A stretch of DNA of 64,000 bases from positions 124,001 to 188,000 of the forward strand of contig NZ_JAYGHP010000006.1 of the NCBI RefSeq assembly GCF_034932065.1, in the 5' to 3' direction. Made by a program: the position numbers and the translations under genes. Under the pieces are notes generated by a model, which saw nothing but the letters and a program-made list of their open reading frames with translations, had not been told where the DNA came from and searched no databases. This document shows, piece after piece, positions 34,275 through 45,115 of this stretch (positions within the stretch are counted from its first letter, which is position 1; each line of letters starts with the position of its first letter). Source of the stretch: Crocosphaera sp. UHCC 0190. Lineage in GTDB: Bacteria > Cyanobacteriota > Cyanobacteriia > Cyanobacteriales > Microcystaceae.

Positions 34275-37259
34275 ATGGCAATTCTTACTTCTTTATCTTC
34301 AATCGATATCCCGTTGGATAGTATTTTATCCGGTTATGAATGGTCAGTATCTAATGACCGAAAGATTACTTATAGCTTCTATGAAGATGACGTTTTTAAA
34401 GGGTCATATTATGGCACTGAGAAGAAGATCAAAGAAGTTAGTAATGCTGTAAAAGAAAACATAAGAGACATTTTTGGCTGGCTAGAAAATGTTATTGATA
34501 TTGACTTTGTAGAAGTTACAGAGACTGATACAAATACCTTTGGTCAAATCCGTTTTATGAATTCGAGTAGTCCAAATTATGCCTATGCTAATTTTCCCTA
34601 TAGTTTATCTGAAAAGATATCAGGAGACGTTTATTTTAATACCAAATATGATCGTTTAGGAGATACGAATGGTTTTCAACATGATCCTGGAAAGCATGGT
34701 TATCTAACCATTGTTCATGAATTAGGTCATGCGTTAGGATTACAACATACTTTCGACGGTGGCTTAGATGCGGCTTTAGATAATACAGATCACTCAGTAA
34801 TGACTTACAATTTTACTGGGAAATCTGCGGGAACTTATATGCCCCTTGATATTAAAGCATTACAGAGTTTATATGGGGCTAAAGACTATAATACTGGGGA
34901 CAATACTTATGTTTTTGGTAGTTACATTGATCAATTTACTGTTAACGGAATCTCACCCCTTATTACTAATAACAGAACCAAACAAACAATTTGGGATTCA
35001 GGGGGGAAGGATACCCTAGATTTTTCGGGATTAAATTATCAAAGTAGCGGATTTTCTCTCGACTTAAATCCTGGTGGTCTTCTTAGTATAACTTACACAA
35101 CTACGACGGATTATGCTACCGCGATCGCCTATGATGTGACGATAGAAAATGTGATAAATTCTAGCAGTAATGATACAATTTATCTAAATAGTGGTGCGAA
35201 TACCATTAGTGGATATCTGACCAGCAAAACCACAGGCAGTGATATTATTTACTATGGAGACAGTCAAGATACCTTAAAATTAGACTACAAATCCAAGGAA
35301 GTTACCAGTACCCAAAGTGGCCAAGATCTGATTTTGGGGTTAGGCAGTAATGGTTCAATTAAGTTAGTAAATTATTATCTTGATCCTGATAATCAGATCA
35401 ATATTATTTACAGTGATATTAATGTTAATGATAGTGGTATTCCAGATAGTAGCAATAACCAACTTATCATAGAATTGGACGGAACCACCCAAACAGGAAT
35501 TCTAGAATCCTATGGTAATGCTTCCGTTTACAATGGTAAAAGTTCCCCTCAAGATACCACCCAAGCAATTGTTACCTATTCCTCTGATGGTAACGAGGTG
35601 ACAATTGACAATAATGGATGGAAACAGTTTTCCCTTGATGATTATAATATTACGGCCAATACTGTCTTAACTTTTGAGTTTAAAAGTACCAAGAAAGGAG
35701 AAATTCAGGGGATTGGATTTGACAATGATGATGATGTTTTTAATAATACCAATGGTCTTTTTCAACTCTACGGTAGTCAAGACTGGGGAAATCAAGCCTT
35801 TAATGATTATAAATCCAGTGATGGTTGGAAAACCTATACTATCAAGGCGGGGAACTATATTAGCGGAACTTATGATCGTTTAGTTTTCATCAATGATGAT
35901 GATAAAAAAAGTGGCAATTCCAGTCAATTTCGTAATATTAAAGTTTACAACGTCGATGAATTGGCTATAACAGTTGACAAAAACACCCAAACAGGAATTC
36001 TAGAATCCTATGGTAATGCTTCCGTTTACAATGGTAAAAGTTCCCCTCAAGATACCACCCAAGCAATTGTTACCTATTCCTCTGATGGTAACGAGGTGAC
36101 AATTGACAATAATGGATGGAAACAGTTTTCCCTTGATGATTATAATATTACGGCCAATACTGTCTTAACTTTTGAGTTTAAAAGTAGCAAAGAAGGAGAA
36201 ATTCAGGGGATTGGTTTTGACAATAACGATGATGTTTTTGATAATACCAATGGTCTTTTTCAACTCTACGGTAGTCAAGACTGGGGAAATCAAGCCTTTA
36301 ATGATTATAAATCTAGTGATGGTTGGAAAACCTATACTATCAATGTGGGGAACTATATTAACGGAACTTATGATCGTTTAGTTTTCATCAATGATGATGA
36401 TAAAAACAGTGGCAATTCCAGTCAATTTCGTAATATTAAAGTTTATAACGCCAACGAATTGTCTGTCACAGTTAACGGAATCACTCAAACGACTTCTCTA
36501 CAATCCTATGGTAATGCTTCCGTTTACAATGGTAAAAGTTCCCCTCAAGATACCGCCAAAGCAATTGTTACCTATTCCTCTGATGGTAACGAGGTGAAAA
36601 TTGAGAATACTGGCTGGAAACATTTATACCTTAATAATTATAATATTACGGCTAATACTGTCTTAACTTTTGAGTTTAAAAGTACCAAGAAAGGAGAAAT
36701 TCAGGGAATTGGTTTTGACAATAACGATGATGTTTTTGATAATCCCGATGGTCTTTTTCAACTCTACGGTAGTCAAGACTGGGGAAATCAAGCCTTTAAT
36801 GATTATAAATCCAGTAATGATTGGAAAACCTATACTATCAATGTGGGAAACTATCTTAACGGAAATTATGATCGTTTAGTTTTCATCAATGATGATGATA
36901 AAAAAAGTGGCCATTCCAGTCAATTTCGTAATATTAAAATCAATGAAAGTGGGGGTGAGAATATTCTGACAAACAAGACTTTACCAGAGATGGATTTAAC
37001 AGGTATTGCCAGAAATCAACCATTAGTTGGACTACAAGAATTAGTTGAGCAAGCAAAGGAAACCCCACCAACAGATACTTTGGACTTAGGGAATAAAACT
37101 CAGACCGAGTATAATCAGAATATATTGGCAAGTTTAGCCGCTATTGCGGGGTTGAATAATTCACAATCTGATGTCATCCTAGATCATAACTGTCAAACAT
37201 CTTTGGATGCAATTTCTGCGGGACAAAATGGCGATACCAGTAATCATATTTTGATCTAA
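34275..37259 (+). CDS. Serralysin-like M10 metalloprotease with three tandem jelly-roll repeats
   Basis: Secreted zinc protease. The site HELGHALGLQH is at residues 148-158 and the Met-turn SVMTYN near 174-179. No signal peptide is present, which fits type I secretion by a C-terminal signal; a region after ~210 with TIYLNSGANTISGYLTSKTTGSD resembles the M10 C-terminal beta-roll. Three repeats of 166 residues follow (about 400-895), each with GDSTKKGEIQGIGFDN-type and LFQLYGSQDWGNQAF segments and acidic FINDDDK loops that may bind calcium. Similar repeats occur in carbohydrate-active secreted enzymes, so glycan binding is plausible. The start follows AAGGAG. Confidence 0.85.
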   Translation: MAILTSLSSIDIPLDSILSGYEWSVSNDRKITYSFYEDDVFKGSYYGTEKKIKEVSNAVKENIRDIFGWLENVIDIDFVEVTETDTNTFGQIRFMNSSSPNYAYANFPYSLSEKISGDVYFNTKYDRLGDTNGFQHDPGKHGYLTIVHELGHALGLQHTFDGGLDAALDNTDHSVMTYNFTGKSAGTYMPLDIKALQSLYGAKDYNTGDNTYVFGSYIDQFTVNGISPLITNNRTKQTIWDSGGKDTLDFSGLNYQSSGFSLDLNPGGLLSITYTTTTDYATAIAYDVTIENVINSSSNDTIYLNSGANTISGYLTSKTTGSDIIYYGDSQDTLKLDYKSKEVTSTQSGQDLILGLGSNGSIKLVNYYLDPDNQINIIYSDINVNDSGIPDSSNNQLIIELDGTTQTGILESYGNASVYNGKSSPQDTTQAIVTYSSDGNEVTIDNNGWKQFSLDDYNITANTVLTFEFKSTKKGEIQGIGFDNDDDVFNNTNGLFQLYGSQDWGNQAFNDYKSSDGWKTYTIKAGNYISGTYDRLVFINDDDKKSGNSSQFRNIKVYNVDELAITVDKNTQTGILESYGNASVYNGKSSPQDTTQAIVTYSSDGNEVTIDNNGWKQFSLDDYNITANTVLTFEFKSSKEGEIQGIGFDNNDDVFDNTNGLFQLYGSQDWGNQAFNDYKSSDGWKTYTINVGNYINGTYDRLVFINDDDKNSGNSSQFRNIKVYNANELSVTVNGITQTTSLQSYGNASVYNGKSSPQDTAKAIVTYSSDGNEVKIENTGWKHLYLNNYNITANTVLTFEFKSTKKGEIQGIGFDNNDDVFDNPDGLFQLYGSQDWGNQAFNDYKSSNDWKTYTINVGNYLNGNYDRLVFINDDDKKSGHSSQFRNIKINESGGENILTNKTLPEMDLTGIARNQPLVGLQELVEQAKETPPTDTLDLGNKTQTEYNQNILASLAAIAGLNNSQSDVILDHNCQTSLDAISAGQNGDTSNHILI
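35476..36950 (+). repeat. Three tandem 498-bp coding repeats in the protease gene
   Basis: The segment CCTATGGTAATGCTTCCG recurs at 35509, 36007 and 36505, exactly 498 bp apart. Repeats 1 and 2 are almost identical at DNA level. Repeat 3 differs at more sites. Each encodes one 166-residue domain, so the array stays in frame. The near-identity suggests recent duplication or gene conversion. Confidence 0.9.
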
Positions 37260-37272
37260 AATCCTCTCAATA

Positions 37273-38145
37273 CTAAGGATTACAATATTGACAATAAGTG
37301 GGATCAGCCGTTTTTATCCCATTAGGAAACAATTTTTCTTCTACAAAATTACACCGTTGACAATGATAAATATGTAATAAAATTGATTCTGTTGGAAAGG
37401 AACATAAACCACAGGGTAAACCTGGTTTACTGTCTTTAATATTAAACCCAGGACAAGCACATTTAGGACATTGTTGATAAATAGTTTTTACCAAATTTTT
37501 GGTTGCTTGTTCAATCACTTTCATGCGTTTTGGGTTAACCATTGCTCGCATATCTGTTTCAATATGAACAGTTTTATTTTGTGATTCTTTCAAAGCATTT
37601 TCTACAATCTCAATTAATTGATTTTGAACAGTAATTCCTTTATAAATATGTTGTTTTTCGGTAGTATCAGAAGTTAACATCACCACTAAACCATGTTCAG
37701 GAAAACCTACTTTTTCGGCAAATTCTAAGGCTTCTCGTACACTTTTTATTTTTTGATGAGCATGATTAGTTTCTAAGGATAATTCTTGTCCAATAATCTC
37801 TAAATTATGCTCTAAATCTAATAATAAAACAATTTCTCGATCGCAGGAAACAAAAGGAAAAGCAGGATGAGGTATAAAACTGCCTTCACTGGCGATAGCT
37901 AAGGTTTCTCCTGTCATTTCTAAGGCTTTTTGTGCTTTATATCTTGCGGCTTCAATTTGTGTCCCTAACCGTTGAATATCGCGGGTAAATGTACCAAATT
38001 TATCGGTATTAAACTGCTCAGGTACTTGAATATTAACCCCTAATTCTGCTTCAAGAATAGGAGCAATCACCTTTTCTTTTTGGTGCATTGTTGCTACAAT
38101 TAAATTGCGATTATTAAACCAATATCTAATGGACTCTTGCTGCAT
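37273..38145 (-). CDS. DUF6671-like protein with C-terminal zinc ribbon
   Basis: A 290-residue protein of unknown function, probably the DUF6671 family. The N-terminal part is an alpha/beta domain with NRNLIVATMHQKEKVIAP and ALAIASEGSFIPHP, DREIVLLLD. The C-terminus carries a cysteine-rich segment with four CxxC-type pairs (CPKCACPGF, CGLC, CQRC, CQYC) that should bind one or two zinc ions. The frame is open to 38187, but the ATG at 38145 follows an AGGAG site. It is convergent with the protease gene. I infer no pathway. Confidence 0.7.
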   Translation of the reverse strand: MQQESIRYWFNNRNLIVATMHQKEKVIAPILEAELGVNIQVPEQFNTDKFGTFTRDIQRLGTQIEAARYKAQKALEMTGETLAIASEGSFIPHPAFPFVSCDREIVLLLDLEHNLEIIGQELSLETNHAHQKIKSVREALEFAEKVGFPEHGLVVMLTSDTTEKQHIYKGITVQNQLIEIVENALKESQNKTVHIETDMRAMVNPKRMKVIEQATKNLVKTIYQQCPKCACPGFNIKDSKPGLPCGLCSFPTESILLHIYHCQRCNFVEEKLFPNGIKTADPTYCQYCNP

Positions 38146-38275
38146 TTTATCTCCTATTTTATATAATAAATAAAAACAGAATATCATTGTTATAAAGGCA
38201 GGGCGGGTTGCTTTAAGTTATGTCTGAGAAGCACAGAATTTTCTTAAAAAACCACTCCTATAAGTTTAGGCGAGA

Positions 38276-39229
38276 TTATTTATTCAAATCTTGACGACGT
38301 AATCTTAACTGAATATCTTCTAACAATTTACGATTGACTGCCATTAAATCAGCAATTAAGCCAAACATCCATAATTGAAAACCAATTAGGATTAAAATAG
38401 CCGCTAAAATCAAACTAGGAACCCTTGCTTTTTCAGGACTATTACCAAACACCCCCAAATATAATAATAACCAACGTAAACAAAGTAAAAAGCCAACACT
38501 AAAGGGAAAACTCCCCAGAATAGTAAAAAACCGGAGAGGTTTATAGGCCATAAAAATGCGAACAATGGTTAAAATTGAGCGACGAATATAAGCAGGAATA
38601 CTTTTAACCAAGCGAGAGGGGCGTAAAAATTCATTAGTACGAATGGGAACCGAAGTAATTAACATTCCCTTTTGTCCCGCTTGAATAATTGTTTCTAATG
38701 TATAAGTATATTCACTAAAAACATTCATTTGTAAAGCTGCATTACGACTGATGGCACGAAACCCACTCGGTGCATCAGGAATATTAGTATTACTGGCAAT
38801 TCTTACTACCCAACTGCCCAATTTTTGCAGAAACTTTTTCGCGGGAGAAAAATGTTTAATATCTTGAATTGGACGGGAACCAATGACAATTTCTGCCTCT
38901 CCCCTTAAGATAGGTTCAACTAATTTAGGAATATCTGCGGCACAATATTGATTATCTGCATCCGTATTGACAATAATATCGGCCCCTTGTTTTAAACAAG
39001 CTTCAATACCCGCCATAAACCCCTTAGCTAACCCTTGATTATGGTCAAAATTAACGATATGATCAACCCCACAAGCTTTGGCCACTGCAACAGTTTGATC
39101 GAGACTACCATCATTAATAATTAACCATTCTACCTGGTCAATCCCTGGTATTTGACGAGGCAATTCAGATAAGGTTAATCCGAGGGTTGCTTCTTCGTTA
39201 TAACAAGGAATTTGAATAATTAGTTTCAT
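38276..39229 (-). CDS. Glycosyltransferase family 2, dolichyl-phosphate-mannose-synthase-like
   Basis: GT-A-fold enzyme that transfers a sugar from a nucleotide to a lipid carrier, with two C-terminal membrane helices. The N-terminus reads IIQIPCYNEEATLGLTL and the metal/nucleotide motifs are NDGSLDQT and NTDADNQY. The hydrophobic segments lie at about residues 233-262 and 270-295. It is followed after 11 bp by a gene for a multispan membrane protein, suggesting a lipid-linked sugar donor and its user. The glycan is unknown. Confidence 0.88.
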   Translation of the reverse strand: MKLIIQIPCYNEEATLGLTLSELPRQIPGIDQVEWLIINDGSLDQTVAVAKACGVDHIVNFDHNQGLAKGFMAGIEACLKQGADIIVNTDADNQYCAADIPKLVEPILRGEAEIVIGSRPIQDIKHFSPAKKFLQKLGSWVVRIASNTNIPDAPSGFRAISRNAALQMNVFSEYTYTLETIIQAGQKGMLITSVPIRTNEFLRPSRLVKSIPAYIRRSILTIVRIFMAYKPLRFFTILGSFPFSVGFLLCLRWLLLYLGVFGNSPEKARVPSLILAAILILIGFQLWMFGLIADLMAVNRKLLEDIQLRLRRQDLNK

Positions 39230-39240
39230 GGAATTAATCC

Positions 39241-40740
39241 TTATCCATTTTCTTCATTGTCCATTATCCATTGTTCTTGGTCAATAGTTTGTAACCAACC
39301 CCAACGTAATATCCAAATTCCTAAAATAATTAGCAGAAGGGCCACAAAAAAACCCACCCAGATTGGAATTCCCGCCGCCGGAAGAACCCACCACCAAACC
39401 GCCACAATTTTGAGTAAATCTGAATTAACAATATCTCCTGCACCTGGGGGGCCTCCCACATTATTAAGCACATCTTGAACATTATTACTAAAAGCATCCC
39501 CTAATTGATTAAAAGCAGCAGCCCAACCATTAAATAAAGGAGAAACTAAAGGATTACCCCATAAGTCTAAAACAGCGAGTAGCTGAGCCGTGCCTTGACT
39601 TTCCATTTCGGCAAAATAACGTTGATAATAAGCCACTAAAGTCGGGGCATTAAAAAACAAACCCAAGAAAGTTAATCCTAACAATAAATCCCAGCGTTTC
39701 TTAGGAATTAAAGCCGTTAAAGCTAACAAACCAGGTAACACCGGAACCAGAAATCTTGGCCCCCAATTCCAACCCCGAAACGCCCAAAAAGCATGAAGTA
39801 CCCAATAGGCTAAAAATACTCCGGCAACTAACCAAGTTTCTAGGGGTTTGATGCGTAAACCTCGACGAAATCCCCAAATTGCTAAAATAGTGGGGGGACA
39901 ATACCAAAACAAGCCCCCTCCTGTCCCTGGACTTAAGAGCAGACCAATTAACCGTTCAGGCATTCCTGTTAATTGAAACCTTTCACTATCCTGGCCAGTA
40001 GTAAAGAAACTTTCAAACCGCAAAAAATTATAACAAAGATATAAAAATACACCGCCAGCCGTTCCAATTATCGGCCCCAGAATTATCCGCCAAGGATACT
40101 TTTTCAAGAAAAAATAAGCTGAAAAAATCGGCCCCAAAATAATTCCTGCGGGTTTAGCCAGAATAGAAATTCCTGACAAGATACTGGCCCCTGCGTGTTC
40201 CCGGTAATCATTGCCCATACCCCAATACAACATTAAAGCTGTGACAAAAGCCAGTACAGGTTCCGCAAAAAACTCCCGTGAATAAACAAGGGCAATCGTC
40301 CCAAAAGCAAAGGCTAAGGCAGCCAAATAAGCCCCCTTTTTACTACTACCTAATCGTAAGGCAATTAACGCCACTAAAGAGGCTGTGATGGCAGTTAAAA
40401 TTACTGATAAAAGTAAGGCGCAAACTGTGGCAGCATAGCGAGTCGGAACATTAAATAAAGTGCCTAAAAATAAGCCAATTGCCACAAAGGGGGCTGCTAA
40501 AATCGAGATTAAAGGGTAACGCATAGCAAAGGTTTGTCCTCCCCTTCCCACAATTCCTGCTGCCCCTTCAGGCAGTGCAAAACTCCCTTTGGTGACTAAA
40601 GAATGGGATACCCAAAACATTTCTGTGCCATCAATTCCCCAAATACCAGGTTTGAGAAAGGCTAAATAAATGAGTCCAATACCAACCCCTAGGGCGATAC
40701 TCATCTTAAAAATTTGTCGATTTGATGTTTCTTGATTCAT
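39241..40740 (-). CDS. Multispan membrane protein, GT39/GT-C-like
   Basis: About 500 residues with roughly 11-13 membrane helices, in the layout of GT-C glycosyltransferases that use lipid-linked sugars. The first loop has a DGTEMFWVSHSL motif, where GT-C enzymes place a catalytic acidic residue, so Asp near residue 38 is a candidate. FAMRYPLISILAAP and REFFAEPVLAF are further family-like segments. The frame is open to 40788 through a GTGGGAGG microsatellite; the ATG at 40740 is the likely start. The GT2 gene follows within 11 bp. Enzyme activity is inferred from the fold only. Confidence 0.7.
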   Translation of the reverse strand: MNQETSNRQIFKMSIALGVGIGLIYLAFLKPGIWGIDGTEMFWVSHSLVTKGSFALPEGAAGIVGRGGQTFAMRYPLISILAAPFVAIGLFLGTLFNVPTRYAATVCALLLSVILTAITASLVALIALRLGSSKKGAYLAALAFAFGTIALVYSREFFAEPVLAFVTALMLYWGMGNDYREHAGASILSGISILAKPAGIILGPIFSAYFFLKKYPWRIILGPIIGTAGGVFLYLCYNFLRFESFFTTGQDSERFQLTGMPERLIGLLLSPGTGGGLFWYCPPTILAIWGFRRGLRIKPLETWLVAGVFLAYWVLHAFWAFRGWNWGPRFLVPVLPGLLALTALIPKKRWDLLLGLTFLGLFFNAPTLVAYYQRYFAEMESQGTAQLLAVLDLWGNPLVSPLFNGWAAAFNQLGDAFSNNVQDVLNNVGGPPGAGDIVNSDLLKIVAVWWWVLPAAGIPIWVGFFVALLLIILGIWILRWGWLQTIDQEQWIMDNEENG

Positions 40741-40750
40741 AGGGGAACGT

Positions 40751-40786
40751 TTAGGAAGTGTGGGAGGTGTGGGAAGTGTGGGAGGC
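40751..40786. repeat. GGGAAGTGT/GGGAGGTGT microsatellite
   Basis: Short tandem units of GTGGGA(A/G)GT type, four or so copies, lie just upstream of the membrane-protein gene. They make the reading frame appear longer than the real gene. Confidence 0.7.
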
Positions 40787-40874
40787 AATTATTACTACTT
40801 ACTTCCTCCTTTTTAGCAGTGTCTACAATGGGTCAGCCTTTGAATGTGTATGCCATTGTTCCCTCCTGCCGAAT

Positions 40875-42539
40875 TCAAGGTTGAGTAGGACGATTAATTG
40901 TCCAAAAAGGAAAAGTTTGACTAGGGTTAATAGTAACGCCATTGACTCCATTTTGGGCAAACGCATATTCTTTGGTTTGCCAGAGGGGAATATAGGGGAC
41001 ATCTTCAGCGAGAATTGTTTGGATTTCTGCGAAGATTTTCTGGCGTTTTTGGGGATCGGATTCTTGGCGTTGTTGAGCAATTAATTGATTAATTTGTTCA
41101 TTGTAATAAAAAGAACCTTGGGCTTGGGAACCCCCTTCAGTGCAACCTTTTTCCGAGGAACCTTTGGCACAGTCTAGGAAGGGATAAATATAATTATCTG
41201 CATCTAAAAAGTCGGGATACCAGTTAGAAAGGGTTGATTGATATAAGCCTTGGCTCAAATTTTTAAAGAAGGCTGCTGAGGCAATACTATTGGGTTCAAA
41301 TTTCAACATTCCCCCCAAATCTCGATCAGCTAAATTTTTGAGAATGGCGGCCACTTGACTAGCATTAACGGAACCGGAAGTGTGCCAAATTTCAACGGTA
41401 GCGGGATTTTGGGCGGAAAACCCGGCATCTTTAAGCAACTTTTGGGCTTCTTCTTTGTTGTTATCCCCATAACGATCTTTAAAGACGGGTTTAGATGCTT
41501 CAAAAGTCGTAGGAATCAGACTATATAAGGGTTCGCCTTGACCTTTTAAAATACGATCATTGAGTAATTTACGATCCATAACAGAGGCGATCGCTTGACG
41601 GACGGGTTTTTGTTTGACAAATTCTGCATTAACATTTAAGGACATAAAAGCAGTAGCCGTTCCTGGGGTTTCGATCACTTGTCCTTTCCCTGCGGTTGCG
41701 TCTTTCTGTAACTGTTCTATTTGTTCAGCAGTTAAAGATTGATAGGCCACATCAACAGCTTGAGTGCGAAAGGCATTGAAGAGGTTAGCGGGGTTAGTAG
41801 GATAAATTTGGAGGTCAACTCCTTTATTTTTCGGTTTTTCTCCCCAATAGTTCTCAAAAGCCTCTAATTGAACGGAATCACTGCTAAATTTAGTTAACTT
41901 ATAAGGGCCAGTACCAATGAGATTATCGGGTTTAAACTTGCCTTGGCCTATCTCATAAGCTTGAGGAGACACGGCACAAGCACCAGGAAAGGCTAGAAGG
42001 GCAGGGAAAGCGGAGAAAGGTTCTTTTAGGGTAATAGTCAGTTCAGAGTCTCCTGTCGCCTTTACTGTGTCGATAGTGTCAGCTAACAGGAAGGAAGGTT
42101 TACCCCCATTTTTCATAAACCGTTCTAAAGAAAAGGCCATGGCCTCGGCATTAAAAGGGGTTCCATCATGAAAGGTAACACCTTGTTTGAGGGGAATGGT
42201 ATAGGTTAGCCCATCCGCACTCACTTTAGGCATTTCTGTGGCTAATTGGGGCTTTAAATTGGTGGTTCCCAGTTCGTAGGTGTAGAGGGTATCACTGAGA
42301 TTATAAATTACCATAAGTCCCGCCATTTCGTAGCTATCGGCGGGGTCAATGGTACGGGGTTGGGAAATTGTGCCAATGGTAATGCGATCGCTTTTCGTCT
42401 GAGAGGTGGGGGGTGGGGTTGTGTTTTGTTGTTGGTTACAAGCAACCGTTAGCACAAAACAAAGGCTAAACAGTGTGATAAAAGTTCCTATCTGACGTAA
42501 TCTTAATCGTTTCCAAGGCCAAGAAAACCCGTTAATCAT
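40875..42539 (-). CDS. Peptide/nickel-type ABC transporter substrate-binding lipoprotein
   Basis: Periplasmic lipoprotein of solute-binding family 5 (DppA/OppA/NikA). A basic start, a hydrophobic stretch and a lipobox with Cys34 (LTVACN) precede a threonine/proline-rich linker. The mature fold is typical: RTIDPADSYEMAGLMVIYNL, YTIPLKQGVTFHDGTPFNAEAM, and GTGPYKLTKF. The length of 554 residues fits dipeptide-binding proteins. No permease or ATPase gene adjoins, so it is an orphan in this window. The ligand may be peptides, nickel or another small molecule. Confidence 0.9.
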   Translation of the reverse strand: MINGFSWPWKRLRLRQIGTFITLFSLCFVLTVACNQQQNTTPPPTSQTKSDRITIGTISQPRTIDPADSYEMAGLMVIYNLSDTLYTYELGTTNLKPQLATEMPKVSADGLTYTIPLKQGVTFHDGTPFNAEAMAFSLERFMKNGGKPSFLLADTIDTVKATGDSELTITLKEPFSAFPALLAFPGACAVSPQAYEIGQGKFKPDNLIGTGPYKLTKFSSDSVQLEAFENYWGEKPKNKGVDLQIYPTNPANLFNAFRTQAVDVAYQSLTAEQIEQLQKDATAGKGQVIETPGTATAFMSLNVNAEFVKQKPVRQAIASVMDRKLLNDRILKGQGEPLYSLIPTTFEASKPVFKDRYGDNNKEEAQKLLKDAGFSAQNPATVEIWHTSGSVNASQVAAILKNLADRDLGGMLKFEPNSIASAAFFKNLSQGLYQSTLSNWYPDFLDADNYIYPFLDCAKGSSEKGCTEGGSQAQGSFYYNEQINQLIAQQRQESDPQKRQKIFAEIQTILAEDVPYIPLWQTKEYAFAQNGVNGVTINPSQTFPFWTINRPTQP

Positions 42540-42706
42540 CGTATTCTATCGTTAGGGTACACGCTACTTTTTGCTGACTGACTAAAACAGTATAAGGTTT
42601 CTAGGGAATTTTGACTCCTGTGTTAATTGAGGGAGAAAACATGGGAATACTGAATTCAGACGATTAAATCACAATTGTTATACGGGACTTTAGGGAAACT
42701 GTAAGT

Positions 42707-45115
42707 ATGTCTGACTCAGTTAATTCTACTAATGGAAAACTGGACTATTCTTTGTTGTTACTGACTCATTTAATTTCTGCTGATCAGCAGATTCATAATA
42801 AGGAGTTACAATATTTACAGCAAATCGAAAATTCTCTGATGATAGACCCATTGACAAGGGAAGAAAAGGAGAAGATTTTATCTCAAGATGAAACGATGTT
42901 ATCGGTTGAAGCGGTAGCGAAACAAGTATTAAAAAGTCAACGAGATCGCTTGCTCAAACAATTATTAACTCTTACTCATATTGATGAGTTCTATTCGCCT
43001 CTAGAACATCAGATGATTGAGAAAATAGGAAAAATATGGGGGTTGGATGAGCTAAAAATACAATATTTACTTGATAGTTATTCTTCTCAGTTTTCTCATC
43101 AAGTATTTTCTGAAGATAGAACAGATTTAAAAGGCATCTTAGGGAATGATCCAGCTTATCATAAGGCCCTCGATCAATGTGCTGAAATTGCCAAAGAAGA
43201 TTATAAATTTACTAAATCAGCCTTAAAGCAAACTCAAACCATTCTTGAACAGTTAAGACAGGGAATAAAAAGACAGCTTAAGTCTCATCAAAGTTATGAT
43301 GAGCGAGGACAAGGAACAACTGAAAAGGAAGTAATTAAACAATTAGAAGGAACTGAAGAATTATTAAATAATGAAATTATCAAAGCAACGAATCAAGTTG
43401 TTGAGTCTCTCCATGCAAAAGAACGGGCCCTTAAATATTTTACCATAGCTTTTATGGGCAGAACTAAGGCCGGTAAAAGTACCCTTCATGCCATTATGAC
43501 TGGGGAAGGTTGGGAGGGAATAGGAGTGGGTAAACAGCGTACAACTCGTTTAAATCGTGTCTATGAATGGCAAAATATTCGGATTATTGATACTCCTGGA
43601 ATTGGCGCACCTGGGGGTAAAAGTGATGAAGAAATTGCTCAAACTGTTATTGATGAAGCTGATGTTATTTGTTATGTTGTCACCAATGATAGTATTCAAG
43701 AAACAGAATTTCAGTTTCTCCAACAGTTAAAAGAAAAGGCAAAACCTCTGATTGTTTTACTCAATATTAAACACAATTTACGAGATGATCGACGGTTACA
43801 ACATTTTCTACAAAATCCTGATAAAGTTTTTGCTAAAGAGGGAAAAAATGGCTTAGAAGGACATATTTCAAGAATTCGCCGCTATGCAAAAGAGCATTAT
43901 AGTAATGATTATTTTCCTATTATTCCTGTCATGTTATTAGCGGCGCAAATATCTCAGGAAACTTATGATAAGAAGTAACAAGAAGCACTGTTAAAAGCGA
44001 GTCAAATAGACAAATTTTTTACAGCTATTCGTGAATCAGTGATTGAGTATGGAGTTATCAGGCGATCGCAGACTTTATTAGGCTCAACTGTGGGAAGTAT
44101 TGAACAACCAAATCAATGGGTAAATCAACAATTACAAGCTTATCAAAAACAGATTAAGATTATCACAAGTCAGTCAAAAACTATTGAAAGAGATCTGAAC
44201 AAATCTCAGAAAGATACTAGGAATTTTTTACAACAACGAATTGAAGAAATTTTTCAAAAAGCATTTGAAGTAATTCCTTCTTTTGCCGAAAATTATTGGG
44301 ATGCTGATCAAAATAAATTACAGAAAGAATGGGAAAGAAAACTGAATGAAATTAAATTTGATCAACAACTCAAAAATGTTTATCAACAAGCTAATCAAAA
44401 ATTCAATCAAGAGGTTAAAGAAACATTAGAAGAAATTGGACAGGAATTAAAAATTATTGCTAACTTAAAAGGTAATAAATTTCAATTAAATCAACAAGAT
44501 TCTGAAACTTTTACGAAAGATTTATTAAAAATAGGAGGAGGTGTATTAGGAGTAGCAGGTACAGTAATCGCATTATTTATTCCTCCTGTTGGTATTATTA
44601 TGGGAATTGGTGGTGCTTTGATTAATTTATCCGGTGGATGGTTTAAATCGAGAGATCAGAAAAGAAAAGAAGCTGTACAAAATATCCGTATTGCTTTAGA
44701 AAGTCAACTTAAATCACAACAGGAAGACATGATTAAACAATCGCAAAATGAGTTTGATGATAGCTGTTCTGATATTGTAAAAAAAATCAATAATTACTTC
44801 CAATCTTTAAAGCAAGCATTAGAAGAAATTGATGCACAATTTCAACAAGCAAGTAACAATTTAGAAAAACCTTATGATTTTCTAAATCGTGCTTATGGTA
44901 AACGAATTATTGATTATTGTCTAAAAGAATATCAACCTTTAACTGAAGCTAATATCAACACAGATTTAGCTAAGTTTGAACGAATATTTGGTAATAAAAT
45001 AGAAATTAAAACCAAAAAATTTTTTGATTTTAAAATTAGCCAATCTAAACTTGAACAAATTTTACAAGAAGAAATTACCATCACCACTTTAACTGGAGAA
45101 TCATTACTAATGTGA
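42707..45115 (+). pseudogene. Dynamin-like GTPase with TerB-like N-terminus, interrupted by one in-frame stop
   Basis: A large GTPase split into 423 and 358 residues by TAA at 43976-43978; 20 codons between the halves are open in the same frame, so it was one protein of about 802 residues. Residues 10-140 resemble a TerB-like helical domain. The G domain has P-loop GRTKAGKST (251-259), RTTR as switch I, and DTPG (295-298). The G4 position reads NIKH rather than NKxD. The second half has a coiled coil, a hydrophobic hairpin (GGGVLGVAGTVIALFIPPVG) and another coiled coil, the layout of membrane-remodelling bacterial dynamins. A second dynamin-like gene follows in 98 bp. Confidence 0.8.

Noticed and set aside
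35674-36879. Three 69-residue frames spaced 498 bp apart
   Set aside because: They repeat because the DNA repeats; they are out-of-frame shadows of the protease gene.
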